From assembly GCA_947497985.1 (NCBI GenBank), contig CANMIX010000005.1, positions 1-64,000 on the forward strand: DNA of 64,000 bases, read 5' to 3'. The notes beneath the pieces are model-generated. The model searched no databases and was not told the origin of the DNA. It saw nothing but the letters and a program-made list of their open reading frames with translations. Source of the stretch: an uncultured Paracoccaceae bacterium. Its GTDB lineage: Bacteria; Pseudomonadota; Alphaproteobacteria; Rhodobacterales; Rhodobacteraceae. How positions within the stretch are numbered: the first letter of the stretch is position 1; each line of letters begins with the position of its first letter. Made by a program: the position numbers and the translations under genes. This document shows, in pieces, positions 17,360 to 26,145 of the stretch.

Positions 17360-17959
17360 TTATGATACGCCTCTTCGCGTTTCTGGCGCCCAGTACAACA
17401 GACAAGCCAATAGGATTTGACCAAATCCAAACGGTACGCCCATTGCCCAAGGTGTTATTTCCTGGTTTTGAGCCGATAGTAACAGAACCAACAAACCCAC
17501 AACAAAGTACCATGCCGCTGCGAACATCACATTGCGCGGCAACATCGATGCAGCCGCAAATAGACCAAGCCCAATCAAAACTTGCCATAACCCCGGCAAC
17601 AGCCAGACCAGGCGCGGTTCTTGGCTCACAATAATCCAACCGATCCCTGCTCCAGCGGCAAGACACGGCAGGAACTTCTGGACAATCGCCCAGAGTAAGT
17701 CATATGCATTTACACCATTTTCCCGGCGGGTTAGTGCCCACATCTCAACGCCGATCAAAGCAGCACTGATGCAAGCAAGCACAATCCAGGGGACTATTAT
17801 CGAGGTCTCCCCATAAGCGTCTTGAAATGCAGAAAGCACGAGGGCCAATAGCCCCGTCAGCCCGATGACGAGCGGGCCAAAGCCCCGAAAAAGCTGCACG
17901 TCCGCAATTTGATTGCGAATAAGAGCGATATCATTCAATGCGCGATTTATGTCGGTCAT
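17360..17959 (-). CDS. Six-TM membrane protein of unknown function
   Basis: 199 residues with a short hydrophilic N-terminus (MTDINRALNDIALIRNQIAD) and about six hydrophobic segments between residues 27 and 190. Proteins of this shape often precede winged-helix regulators of the type found downstream. No function is recognised. There is no ribosome site between the operator palindrome and the ATG, so translation may be leaderless. It is the first gene of a four-gene operon. Confidence 0.7.
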   Translation of the reverse strand: MTDINRALNDIALIRNQIADVQLFRGFGPLVIGLTGLLALVLSAFQDAYGETSIIVPWIVLACISAALIGVEMWALTRRENGVNAYDLLWAIVQKFLPCLAAGAGIGWIIVSQEPRLVWLLPGLWQVLIGLGLFAAASMLPRNVMFAAAWYFVVGLLVLLLSAQNQEITPWAMGVPFGFGQILLACLLYWAPETRRGVS

Positions 17960-17986
17960 AAATTACTTTGTAACGTAAAGTAATTT
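17960..17986. promoter_or_regulatory. Perfect palindromic operator of the LDI operon
   Basis: AAATTACTTT (17960-17969), spacer GTAACGT, AAAGTAATTT (17977-17986): ten-base perfect arms directly adjacent to the ATG of the first gene. The position fits a repressor site. A degenerate copy with the same spacing lies at 16950-16976. Confidence 0.75.
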
Positions 17987-18554
17987 GACTTGCAATTGTC
18001 CGCCTGCGACCTCTGCATTTCTGCTTCGAGACATCTTTTTCAGCGGAGGCGAAAGAGCCGTTGCTTCAGAAGCAGCCATTTGTGCAATTGCAGTGAAGGG
18101 AAGCTTTGTCCGCTCCCTTCCGTTCGATGGTGTTTGTCTGCTGCACCTGCGGCGAATGTCTCAAAAGGGCTGGCTAGCGTCATCTGGCAGCGGAGACTAG
18201 GTGCGTAATCGTTGCAACCATAGTGCCGCAGTGCCGCAAGTCGGCTTGGAGCCCAACTTGCCGAATGCTGCGCTTTGCACGAGGGTCAGCGCGGAGGTGG
18301 AAGCGGACTTTGCAAAGCTTCTTGAATGACTTTTTGCAAACACCGTCGCACCAAGCGCAGTTTTTGGTTCCTGACCAGTTCCACGTTCGAAAGAAACCGC
18401 CGGTAAGTGGGCATCTAATTTCTTCTAAACCATTTGCTACTGGTCTTTTGAGGCTATTTCTCGTCAGAGATGCCCTTAGCTATGCTCCTTCCTACGGATC
18501 TTTCTAGGTCATGGAAGAAACACTCTGAGGTCAGGAGAATACAACCCCAGAACA
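17987..18554. repeat. Intergenic repeat mosaic, copy C
   Basis: 18120-18156 is nearly identical to 14129-14165, and 18176-18254 resembles 14394-14458, in a different relative arrangement. gcggactttgcaaagcttc near 18300 is another recurring word. No gene is supported in these 570 bp. Confidence 0.65.
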
Positions 18555-20006
18555 CTACTCACGGCCGCGAATATCATGTTGGGCGTCTTGTCCTTGATCC
18601 GCGTGGATACGAACAACACCGGCCTGACCGGCAAGCTGGGAATATCTTGGTAGCATAGCAGTTTCGTGGCCGCGATTATTCAGCGCTTCGATCGTTTGCA
18701 CGCCAAGGTGCTACTCTATTTTTAGATTGTCCGTCGCGTCCGAAAAGGTTCTTCCAAGGAGGAAACGAGGGGAGGTCATCGTGGAGCATGCGTCCGCGCC
18801 ATAGTCGATCAGATGTGTAAGAAGCATCGCGAGCGTCTGCGGCTGCCCGTCCGCACCTTGGGTACCATAAAGCAAATGCGGACGCCCGTTGTTCAAGGCA
18901 ATGCCGGGGTTGAGGGTGTAAAATGGCCGTTTCCCCGGCGCGATCATACTCGGGTGCTTTGGATCAGTCGAAAAGGCTGAACCTCGGTTTTGCCAGATGA
19001 TCCCGGTATCTCCGACAACAACGCCGCTGCCCCGGTCGAGATAGGTGCTTTGCAAGCAACTTGCACAGCGGCCCTGATCATCGACAACAGCAAAGTAGAC
19101 AGTGTCTGCAGGTTGAAAGACGTCCGGCCATGGAGCGGCACGTTCTGTTATTTGACCTGCGTGTTCTGTCAGATAGTCTGGCTGGAGACACTGGTCGATC
19201 TTTGGATCAGCAAAATCAGGATCCGCGAGCATTTTGCGGTCGCGAAACGCGTGTTTCACGGCCTCGGCCACCCTGTGAATATGCTCGGCACTGTTGCGTT
19301 TGACATCAGATATATCCAACGCGTTCAATATGCCCATGATTTGTAGTGTTGTTATGCCTTGAGTGGGAGGCGGCGGTGCCAGCAGCGTCAGGGTACGATA
19401 GGTTTGACGCAGCGGTGCCTCAAGCCGGGCCTTCGTTTCGGCAAGGTCTTTTGCGGAAATAGGAACCCCAAGCGCTGTCAATCCTGCCAATACATCCTGC
19501 GCGAGTTCGCCTTCATAGAAACTGCGAAACCCGTCACGCGCCAACTTGTGCAGACTGGCGGCCAGTTGCGGCTGTTTGAATCGTGCACCATGTGCGAGCG
19601 GTGTGCACGTAGGTTTGAACAACGCATCAAAGCCTAGCCAATGTGCGGTTTCATCCCCCCGAAACGCCAGCTAATGCGCCTGCGATTTCGAAACAGGAAT
19701 GCCGTCATCGGCATGGGTGATTGCCTAGTCCAAAAGATCTGGGACGGAACAGGTGGTCGGCAAAACCTCGGCATTGGTTGGAGCCGCATCAAAAGCCTGT
19801 CCTATACCCAGCAAACAGCGCGTCTCTCCCTCGGCGTCTGAAAGCAGCCAGACTGCATCACCGCCGAGGCCGCAGAAATGCGGGCAGACAACCGCCAGAA
19901 CCGCGTTGACGGCGATTGCCGCCTCGGCCGCGTGCCCACCAGAGGCAAGGATTACTTCGCCAGCTTGCGTCGCGAGAGGATGCGGGCTGATGACTGTTGT
20001 GCTCAT
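18555..20006 (-). pseudogene. Gamma-glutamyltransferase-family pseudogene with three in-frame TAG codons
   Basis: The frame from ATG 20006 runs through N-terminal GGT sequence (HAAEAAIAVNAVLAVVCPHF, CGLGGDAVWLL) to TAG at 19725, resumes in the same frame (AITHADDGIPVS), meets TAG at 19671, continues with most of the protein (APPPPTQGITTLQIMGILNA; the small-subunit region DTVYFAVVDDQGRCASCLQS) to TAG at 18711, and then shows a further GGT-like tail (ALNNRGHETAMLPRYSQLAG) to TAG at 18555. About 20-25 residues also seem missing before SVPDLLD. Intact, it would be an enzyme of the Ntn-hydrolase type acting on glutathione-like substrates. Its start overlaps the stop of the TauE-like pseudogene by four bases, so it was the last gene of the catabolic operon. 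Confidence 0.85.
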
Positions 20007-20814
20007 GCGAAGAAGCTCCAGAACATGCGTAGCGATGTGATCAGTAAAAAGAGACCGAACAGCAGTTTCAGCATGTCTTTTGGGATTTTATGTGCCAATT
20101 TTGCGCCGTGGGGCGCGCAGAATGCTGTCACCGGAACAATCAGGATAAAGCCGATCAGATTGACATAGCCAACCGACGCCGGAGGAAGATCTGCCGTTCC
20201 CCAACCAGCCAGCATGTAACCCACCACAGCCGGGGCCGAGATCAGGAAACCAATGCTGGATGCGGTGCCAACTGCCTTGCGGATATCAAAGCCAAAGGTG
20301 GTCAGGATCGGAACGCACAGTGTTCCGCCGCCAATCCCCATCATCGAAGAAAACAAACCAACAATGCCGCCTGGCCAAGACGCGCCGTTCCATTGGGAAA
20401 CCCATCCCATATCGGCTGACTGCCGCGGCGCAGGATCATATCGCTGGCAACCAGCAGGGCCACAACGCCAAAGATCAACGTCAGGAAGCGTCCGTCGATC
20501 TGCCCCGCGATATAGGTTCCGATGAAAGTGCCGACAACAATCGGCCCGGCCCAACTGCGCAAAAGGGACAGATCCACCGCCTTGTGCCGATGATGGCTGC
20601 GCGCAGAGCTAAGCGAAGTGACAACAATCGTGGCCAATGACGTCGCTACTGCGATCTTGATCGCCAAAGCAGCCGTATGGCCCTGTGCCTCGAGAATGGA
20701 AAACAGCACGGGCACAATCACAATACCGCCACCGACGCCCAAAAGCCCGGCCAACAAACCACCAAGAACACCAGCGCCAAGAAGCGCCAGAGCAAAGATC
20801 AGGAGTTCAAACAT
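20003..20814 (-). pseudogene. TauE/SafE-family permease, frameshifted
   Basis: The first half (LALLGAGVLGGLLAGLLGVG, GGIVIVPVLF) and the second (GGIVGLFSSMMGIGGGTLCV) are the two repeats of a sulfite-exporter TauE/SafE permease, but they lie in different frames. The shift is at about 20340-20400, between LRRGSQPIWDGF and the second repeat. Combined length would be about 270 residues, normal for the family. One frameshift could be a sequencing error, but the neighbouring gene is also broken. It was probably an anion exporter of the operon, for example for sulfite or an organic anion released in the pathway. Confidence 0.8.
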
Positions 20815-20828
20815 TTCTATGGGCTCTT

Positions 20829-22067
20829 CTAGGCAGAGTGAGAGACAGGATGGTGCAATACCGGAAGGTCATGCGTGAAACTGCGCCGCCCGTTTTTGAA
20901 ACCCATGATGGGTTTGGCAATTTCAGCCACGGCTGAAGCAGGGTTTGTGGCGTCCAGAACCAACAGATCTGCGGGATTGCCGACTTTGATACCGTAGTCG
21001 GTGAGGTTCATCAGCTTGGCCGCCCGCTCTGTGATCATTGAAAAGCAATCCGCCAGCTGGGTTCCGACACCGACTTGTGCGATATTGGCATAGAGGTTTG
21101 CTAGACGGATCAGGGAACAATCGCCAAAGGGAGTAAACGGGTTCAGAACGTTGTTGGTGGCCAGCGCGCAGTTGACGCCCAGATCCAACAACAGATGCGC
21201 CGCCGTAACCCCGCGCGGAACCGCGTGATCATATTCGCGCCCCATTAGGAACAGGTCCGTTGCAGGCAACACTGCCACTGCAACACCGCTGTCGGCGAGC
21301 TTTTTGGCCATCGCTCCCATCTTATCTGGCGGCAGGAAGGACAGCTTTGTCTCATGCCCGATGGCAACACGACCGCCCCACCCGAACTTATCTGCAAGGC
21401 GGCAGACATATTCAGCATCCAAAGAACTGGTGTCAGATGAAAAATCGAGGTGCATATCGATGTCGACATCAAACTCTTTGGCCGTCTGAAACACCCAATC
21501 CATCTGCGCCTGTGGATCTGTATCCGTATATGGGCAGGCACCAAGCACCGTTGCGCCGTTCTCCAGCGCTTTGATCAGCAACTTGTCTGTGCCGGTATTG
21601 TTGGTCAGCCCTTCTTGCGGGAAGGTGCAGATTTCGACATCGATGCCCCATGCGTAAGTTTCGATGGCGCGTTTGACCCCTTCGAAGCCGCGCAAGCCGA
21701 TCACGGGATCGACCTCCAGCTGGGTGCGCATCCGCATGGTGCCACTGGCGATACAATTGGCCAGTATACGCTCGGCACGCGCTTGCACGTCCTCAGCCGT
21801 GAAATCGGGTTTGATGGCTGAGACCAGCTCAACCGCTTCAGGCAGATCACCGCGTTTTATCGTGCAACGGTTGTTGATATAGGCTTTGTCGAGATGGATA
21901 TGGCTTTCGACCAGCCCGGGAACCACCAGCTTTCCTTGCAGATCAATCTCTTCGCCTGTCGCGGGAAGAGACTGACCAATGGCCGCGATCTTGCCATCCA
22001 CAACCGAGATGTCGACCTGCTGCCCGGACGTTTCGCTGAGAATGGCGTTTTTGAGGGTCAGTCCCAT
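20829..22067 (-). CDS. Cytosine-deaminase-like amidohydrolase
   Basis: 412 residues from ATG 22067 (GGAGA upstream). It has the metal site of the amidohydrolase superfamily: SHIHLDKA near residue 60, MHLDF near 205, GHETKL near 240 and a later conserved Asn-rich NNVLNPF segment in place of the usual D of the SDN motif. The sequence is closest in style to the CodA-type cytosine/isoguanine deaminase group. It overlaps the next upstream amidohydrolase stop region closely. It should remove an exocyclic amine or open a ring in the cytoplasm; the true substrate is unknown. Confidence 0.75.
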   Translation of the reverse strand: MGLTLKNAILSETSGQQVDISVVDGKIAAIGQSLPATGEEIDLQGKLVVPGLVESHIHLDKAYINNRCTIKRGDLPEAVELVSAIKPDFTAEDVQARAERILANCIASGTMRMRTQLEVDPVIGLRGFEGVKRAIETYAWGIDVEICTFPQEGLTNNTGTDKLLIKALENGATVLGACPYTDTDPQAQMDWVFQTAKEFDVDIDMHLDFSSDTSSLDAEYVCRLADKFGWGGRVAIGHETKLSFLPPDKMGAMAKKLADSGVAVAVLPATDLFLMGREYDHAVPRGVTAAHLLLDLGVNCALATNNVLNPFTPFGDCSLIRLANLYANIAQVGVGTQLADCFSMITERAAKLMNLTDYGIKVGNPADLLVLDATNPASAVAEIAKPIMGFKNGRRSFTHDLPVLHHPVSHSA

Positions 22068-22068
22068 T

Positions 22069-23613
22069 TCAGGTCTCCGCAAGCTTGTTATAGCGATAGG
22101 GCTGGTAGCCTTGGTCGTGGTCAGAGGTGCGTATGCTCGCTTCTACATGTGGCATCAGCTCGGCCACCATCTTGCGATTGTGGGCCTCTTGTTCGGTTTC
22201 AGGCGCGCTGAGACGTTCGTGGATTTCCCCCATGACGGCATCGCGATCGATTGTTGTGACACGCCCACCTTTGACGACCTGTTCGCCGCCGACAAAGACC
22301 GCATCAATGGCGGATTTGGTCAGCCTATGCAGCACTGTGTCCACCATTGGCGTCCGTGGGTCGACAAAGGGACGTTCCAGTTTTTCCTTGTCGATCAAAA
22401 CAATATCAGCCTTTTTGCCGGGTTCCAGACGTCCGGCAATGTCGCCAAAGCCCACGCTTTTGGCACCATGTTCGGTGGCAGATTGCAGCACTTGCGCCGC
22501 ATCAAGGCGTTCGTTGAATGCACCGGTCTCGCGGTGGAGCGCCCAGACCAGCTTCATCTCAACCGTCATGTCGCGGTCATCCAGGATGTTGGATTGATCA
22601 ATGCCCAAGGCCACTGGAATACCGCGTTTCGCCATGGCGTTCACGGGCGCAATGCCGCTGCCAAGCCGCAGTCCAGAGCTTGCATTATGGCACATGGCGC
22701 AGCCGCAGCCCGCGATCAGATCCAGATCGCTGTGGCTCATCCAGTTGCCGTGGCCAAGGGTCAGTTCTGGCCCCAAGACCTCAAGCCGGTGCAGGTGCTC
22801 AACGGCAGAACAGCCATTTAGCTCTTGCGCGAAGCGCGCTTGGCGCTCGGTTTCTACAAGGTGCATATGCACATTCGCACCTGCATCGCGCGCCGTTTCG
22901 ACCATCATTTGCAGGCTGTCGTCTGAACACCAATGCAGATTGGATGGTGCAAGGTTCATACGCACATGATCTGGCGCACGCTGGTGCCAATCCGCCCGCA
23001 TTTTGCGGAAGAAGGTCATATAATCCTGCGTCGGTGTATGGGTGGCGGCCAATTGCCCCTTGGCCCATTCACTGAGCGAGCCCCCCAAAACGGCAATAAA
23101 GGACGCATCAGACTGATACCCCATAACATTCTGGTTGCGCATCATAAAGGAATAGCCCGCGCGCATGCCGATCTCTCCATAGGCGTTCAGCACGGCGTTG
23201 CTTGTGGCTTCCCATGTCTCTGGGCCACCGATCAAACCGGAATGGATGTGATGCACCATGGTTGTGCCGCTCTCGAGCATCTCGATCGCGGAATATAGCG
23301 TATCCAGACGCGGACCAATTTGGCGCATGCCGCGAAATTGCGGCAACCACATTTCAAGCGGCGCAAACGGCACACCGTTCATCAGCGGTGTGATGCCAAA
23401 ATGATGGTGGCTGTTGACGAGACCTGGAATGGCAATCTTGTCGGCTCCGCCATACCGCGGCAGATGATCCATACCATAAGCCACGGCGGACATTGGCCCG
23501 ATCTGTGCGATCATTCCATCCTGTACGCGGATACAGGAGTCAAAGCGCAGCTCGGCCCCGTCCTCGCCCCGTCCGCACAGAATAGTGCCGGCTTCGATGA
23601 TGCAGTCTTTCAT
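22069..23613 (-). CDS. Guanine-deaminase/TrzN-like amidohydrolase
   Basis: 514 residues. Metal motif NSHHHFG near residue 69, MHLVETE near 250, GHGNWMS near 288 and LGIDQSNILDDRDM near 335 are the usual superfamily I positions for guanine deaminase and chlorohydrolase/hydroxydechloroatrazine-type enzymes. The start overlaps the stop of the questin-oxidase-like gene by four bases with CAGGAAA upstream. A second, different deaminase directly downstream suggests sequential attack on one heterocycle. Confidence 0.8.
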   Translation of the reverse strand: MKDCIIEAGTILCGRGEDGAELRFDSCIRVQDGMIAQIGPMSAVAYGMDHLPRYGGADKIAIPGLVNSHHHFGITPLMNGVPFAPLEMWLPQFRGMRQIGPRLDTLYSAIEMLESGTTMVHHIHSGLIGGPETWEATSNAVLNAYGEIGMRAGYSFMMRNQNVMGYQSDASFIAVLGGSLSEWAKGQLAATHTPTQDYMTFFRKMRADWHQRAPDHVRMNLAPSNLHWCSDDSLQMMVETARDAGANVHMHLVETERQARFAQELNGCSAVEHLHRLEVLGPELTLGHGNWMSHSDLDLIAGCGCAMCHNASSGLRLGSGIAPVNAMAKRGIPVALGIDQSNILDDRDMTVEMKLVWALHRETGAFNERLDAAQVLQSATEHGAKSVGFGDIAGRLEPGKKADIVLIDKEKLERPFVDPRTPMVDTVLHRLTKSAIDAVFVGGEQVVKGGRVTTIDRDAVMGEIHERLSAPETEQEAHNRKMVAELMPHVEASIRTSDHDQGYQPYRYNKLAET

Positions 23614-24659
23614 GACAATTTCCTGTAATCAGGGATCAGGCCCATGCGACGCGCCGCAACAACGCGGTACAATGGGTCCCCAATCACGCGCTCTTCCTCG
23701 TAGGCTGAATAGGCGATGGAGATATCGTGTTCATCATAGGACGCGGCGGCGACGGCCCAGATTTTGGACCAAGGCGGCGCATCAACCGCACGCCATTTGG
23801 TGAGCGTTTCAGCATCTGGAAGTGTCGGGTACTCCATGTCCGGGATCAGCGTCGAAATGCAGAGCCAGAATTTGCGCAGCATCACCTCTGGCTTGGTGCA
23901 GTAAGGCAAAACAATCCGCAGCCAATGCACGCCGGTCACTGCGTGAAGCGCTGCAAAATGCTGGGAACTCGCAAAGATCGCCAGCGACGCGGCGGCCATT
24001 TTGTCCAGCGTGCCGTCATCAATGGCGAGCCAATCCACGATACCCTCAAAATCAGGGTGTTCCGCATGGCCCCGCATATTGTGCCACAGCAATTCCCCAA
24101 TTGGGATCTCTCCAAAGGATGAGATTTGCGCAACCTTGGCTATCATTTCGACCGGGTCGTCCGTGATGGCGCCCGCACCCGTTGGCTCTGGCATCTCAAG
24201 GAAAGTTGCAGCCCAGTAGCCCAAGGCCACCGCCACATCTGTTTCATTGCGGCGCATCAACCCATAGGCCAAACGCATCAGCGCGTGAAAGGCGCTGGCG
24301 CCGACTCCCGGTGCGAGGCGATCAATATAGCAGCGCACCGCATCATCAATCCCCAACCGCGCGACCTCACCCGCAAAGAAAATGCGCAGATCAGGTTCTG
24401 CCGCGCGATTGCCAATTTGTGCGTGCCAGTTTTCAGCGGTCAGCGGCTTTTCGCTTGGGGTGCCGAATTCAAAAAGCGACTTGGTTCCATTGTAGTGATC
24501 AAAGAACTCCTGCATCCGTTCAGGAGCTCCCCCGATACGGTCCAGCGCCGTCAGTACCATCGGAGCGTGATTGGCAAAGGTCTTGGCGAATTCAGAGCCA
24601 AAGCTTGGCATTGCCTCTAAAATGGAGGCAACTTCAGGTGTTTCGATATGGGTCGGCAT
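23610..24659 (-). CDS. Questin-oxidase-like protein (DUF4243)
   Basis: 349 residues. Blocks such as FANHAPMVLTALDRIGG, SAFHALMRLAYGLMRRNETD and HAVTGVHWLRIVLPYCTKPE are those of the questin oxidase family, whose fungal members cleave an anthraquinone ring; they use NADPH and no obvious flavin motif. In bacteria the substrate is not known. Here it sits between a flavin monooxygenase gene (three bases apart) and a deaminase gene with overlapping stop/start, so it is likely an oxidative ring-opening or hydroxylation partner of the monooxygenase. Confidence 0.7.
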   Translation of the reverse strand: MPTHIETPEVASILEAMPSFGSEFAKTFANHAPMVLTALDRIGGAPERMQEFFDHYNGTKSLFEFGTPSEKPLTAENWHAQIGNRAAEPDLRIFFAGEVARLGIDDAVRCYIDRLAPGVGASAFHALMRLAYGLMRRNETDVAVALGYWAATFLEMPEPTGAGAITDDPVEMIAKVAQISSFGEIPIGELLWHNMRGHAEHPDFEGIVDWLAIDDGTLDKMAAASLAIFASSQHFAALHAVTGVHWLRIVLPYCTKPEVMLRKFWLCISTLIPDMEYPTLPDAETLTKWRAVDAPPWSKIWAVAAASYDEHDISIAYSAYEEERVIGDPLYRVVAARRMGLIPDYRKLS

Positions 24660-24662
24660 GTT

Positions 24663-26114
24663 TTACGCACGCTCCATTTCGACATCGGTGGGTGACAATG
24701 CCTGGTCAACCAAGACATCCAACCCAGCTTCGGGAAAAACCTCGTTTACAAGGCGATCAATGACGTTGGGTGCAACGTCTTGGAACAACTCGTTCACGAT
24801 GCCGGACACAACAAGCGGGGTGGCGTAGCGCAAAGCCGCGATCGAGTGGATGGTTGGCCCAAGGCTGAGCGACGATGCGCCGTTCAGCATGAAAACGCGT
24901 TTGAGGTAAGGGGCTTGCCCCGGATCTTTTTCCATCAATTGGGCGGTTTGCGATTGATACGGATGGCTGGCCAAATAGCTATGTTCCAGCCCCGCTGGCG
25001 GTTCATAAACATCCCCCCAGGACGCAACCGCCCCTGCGATTTCGGCAAGCTCTGGACGTTGTGCAAGGTTCAGATCGCTGCCGGTGGCTGCGATCAGGAA
25101 GTCATATGTTTTGGTGCCGCCTTCTGTTTCGATTTCAATTGCCCCCTCGGGCGTGACGCAGGCCGACAGCCATGGGGTCGAGGGACACAGAACTGCTCCG
25201 CTCGACAAAGCGCGTTGGTATGTCGGTGCCGGTGGAGGCTGCCCGATCTCTTGCAAATGGTGCCAGCAACGCCATTTCAGCTCATTGGGCATCCGGGGAT
25301 AGTGGCCAAGAAACCCTGCAGTTTCTAGAAAACGGCGTGGGTTCTGGATTGGAAATTCAGCGCGCCGAAAACAGATATCAGCGGATACGGCACCTGTTTC
25401 CATCGCGGTTGCAGCGGCATCAAAGGCAGATGCGCCTGCGCCCAAAACGCCGACCCGCTTGCCACGCAGCATTTCATGATCGAATTCTTCATTGGAGTGC
25501 CGCCAGAATTGACGCGGCAGATCAGACACAACAGCGGGTGTGAAATCGTCGCCTGCACCAAAGGCCCCGGTGGCAAACAGAACGGTTTTGGCAAAGACCT
25601 CTTGGACGCCGTCAGCTGTTTCAACGGTCAACGAAAACAGGTGATCAGTGACGGGCACCACCTTGGTCACGGTTGACTGGTTCTGCACTGGCAAATCCAG
25701 TGTTTTGCGGAACCAGACAAGATACTCCATCCAGTAGGTGCGCGGAATTTTCGTGATCTCTTCCCATGCCGACGTGCCATAAGCAGCCTCGAACCAAGCC
25801 TGAAACGACAGGTTCGCAAAGCCATGTTCTGGCCCCGAATAAACCTTGGGCGTGCGCAATGTCTGCATGCGGGCAAAGGTGACCCATGGACCTTCGCGAC
25901 CTTCGGGCTGGGCATCAAAGATGCGTATATTGGTGACCCGTTCACGCATCAGACCAAAGGCAACAGACAAGCCCAATTGCCCACCCCCGATAATGGCGCA
26001 ATCCAGCACTTCGGTCTCGTCACTGGCGTCGGCAACCCATTCCTGCTGGGGGTAGGCCAACAGCTCAAGATCCCGTTCGATGGCTTGTTCGAGCGCCTCT
26101 AAATCAAGTGTCAT
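24663..26114 (-). CDS. FAD/NAD(P)-dependent monooxygenase-like protein
   Basis: 483 residues. The first dinucleotide fold is DCAIIGGGQLGLSVAFGL near residue 38 and the second is GKRVGVLGAGASAFDAA near residue 218. A central ATGAFG and a late ATGSD support FAD and NADPH binding as in N-hydroxylating or class B flavin monooxygenases. A GAGGAA site precedes the ATG. It is the first enzyme gene after the ABC importer genes of the operon. The product may hydroxylate the imported compound. Confidence 0.8.
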   Translation of the reverse strand: MTLDLEALEQAIERDLELLAYPQQEWVADASDETEVLDCAIIGGGQLGLSVAFGLMRERVTNIRIFDAQPEGREGPWVTFARMQTLRTPKVYSGPEHGFANLSFQAWFEAAYGTSAWEEITKIPRTYWMEYLVWFRKTLDLPVQNQSTVTKVVPVTDHLFSLTVETADGVQEVFAKTVLFATGAFGAGDDFTPAVVSDLPRQFWRHSNEEFDHEMLRGKRVGVLGAGASAFDAAATAMETGAVSADICFRRAEFPIQNPRRFLETAGFLGHYPRMPNELKWRCWHHLQEIGQPPPAPTYQRALSSGAVLCPSTPWLSACVTPEGAIEIETEGGTKTYDFLIAATGSDLNLAQRPELAEIAGAVASWGDVYEPPAGLEHSYLASHPYQSQTAQLMEKDPGQAPYLKRVFMLNGASSLSLGPTIHSIAALRYATPLVVSGIVNELFQDVAPNVIDRLVNEVFPEAGLDVLVDQALSPTDVEMERA

Positions 26115-26145
26115 TACAAAGTTCCTCTGTCGTCGCGAAACCAGA

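Noticed and set aside
18555-20006. Amber recoding (programmed readthrough) of the GGT gene
   Set aside because: A segment before SVPDLLD is missing and the neighbouring permease is also broken, so simple decay is more likely.
21979-22821. 280-codon plus-strand frame
   Set aside because: Antisense to the two amidohydrolase genes, which carry complete metal motifs.
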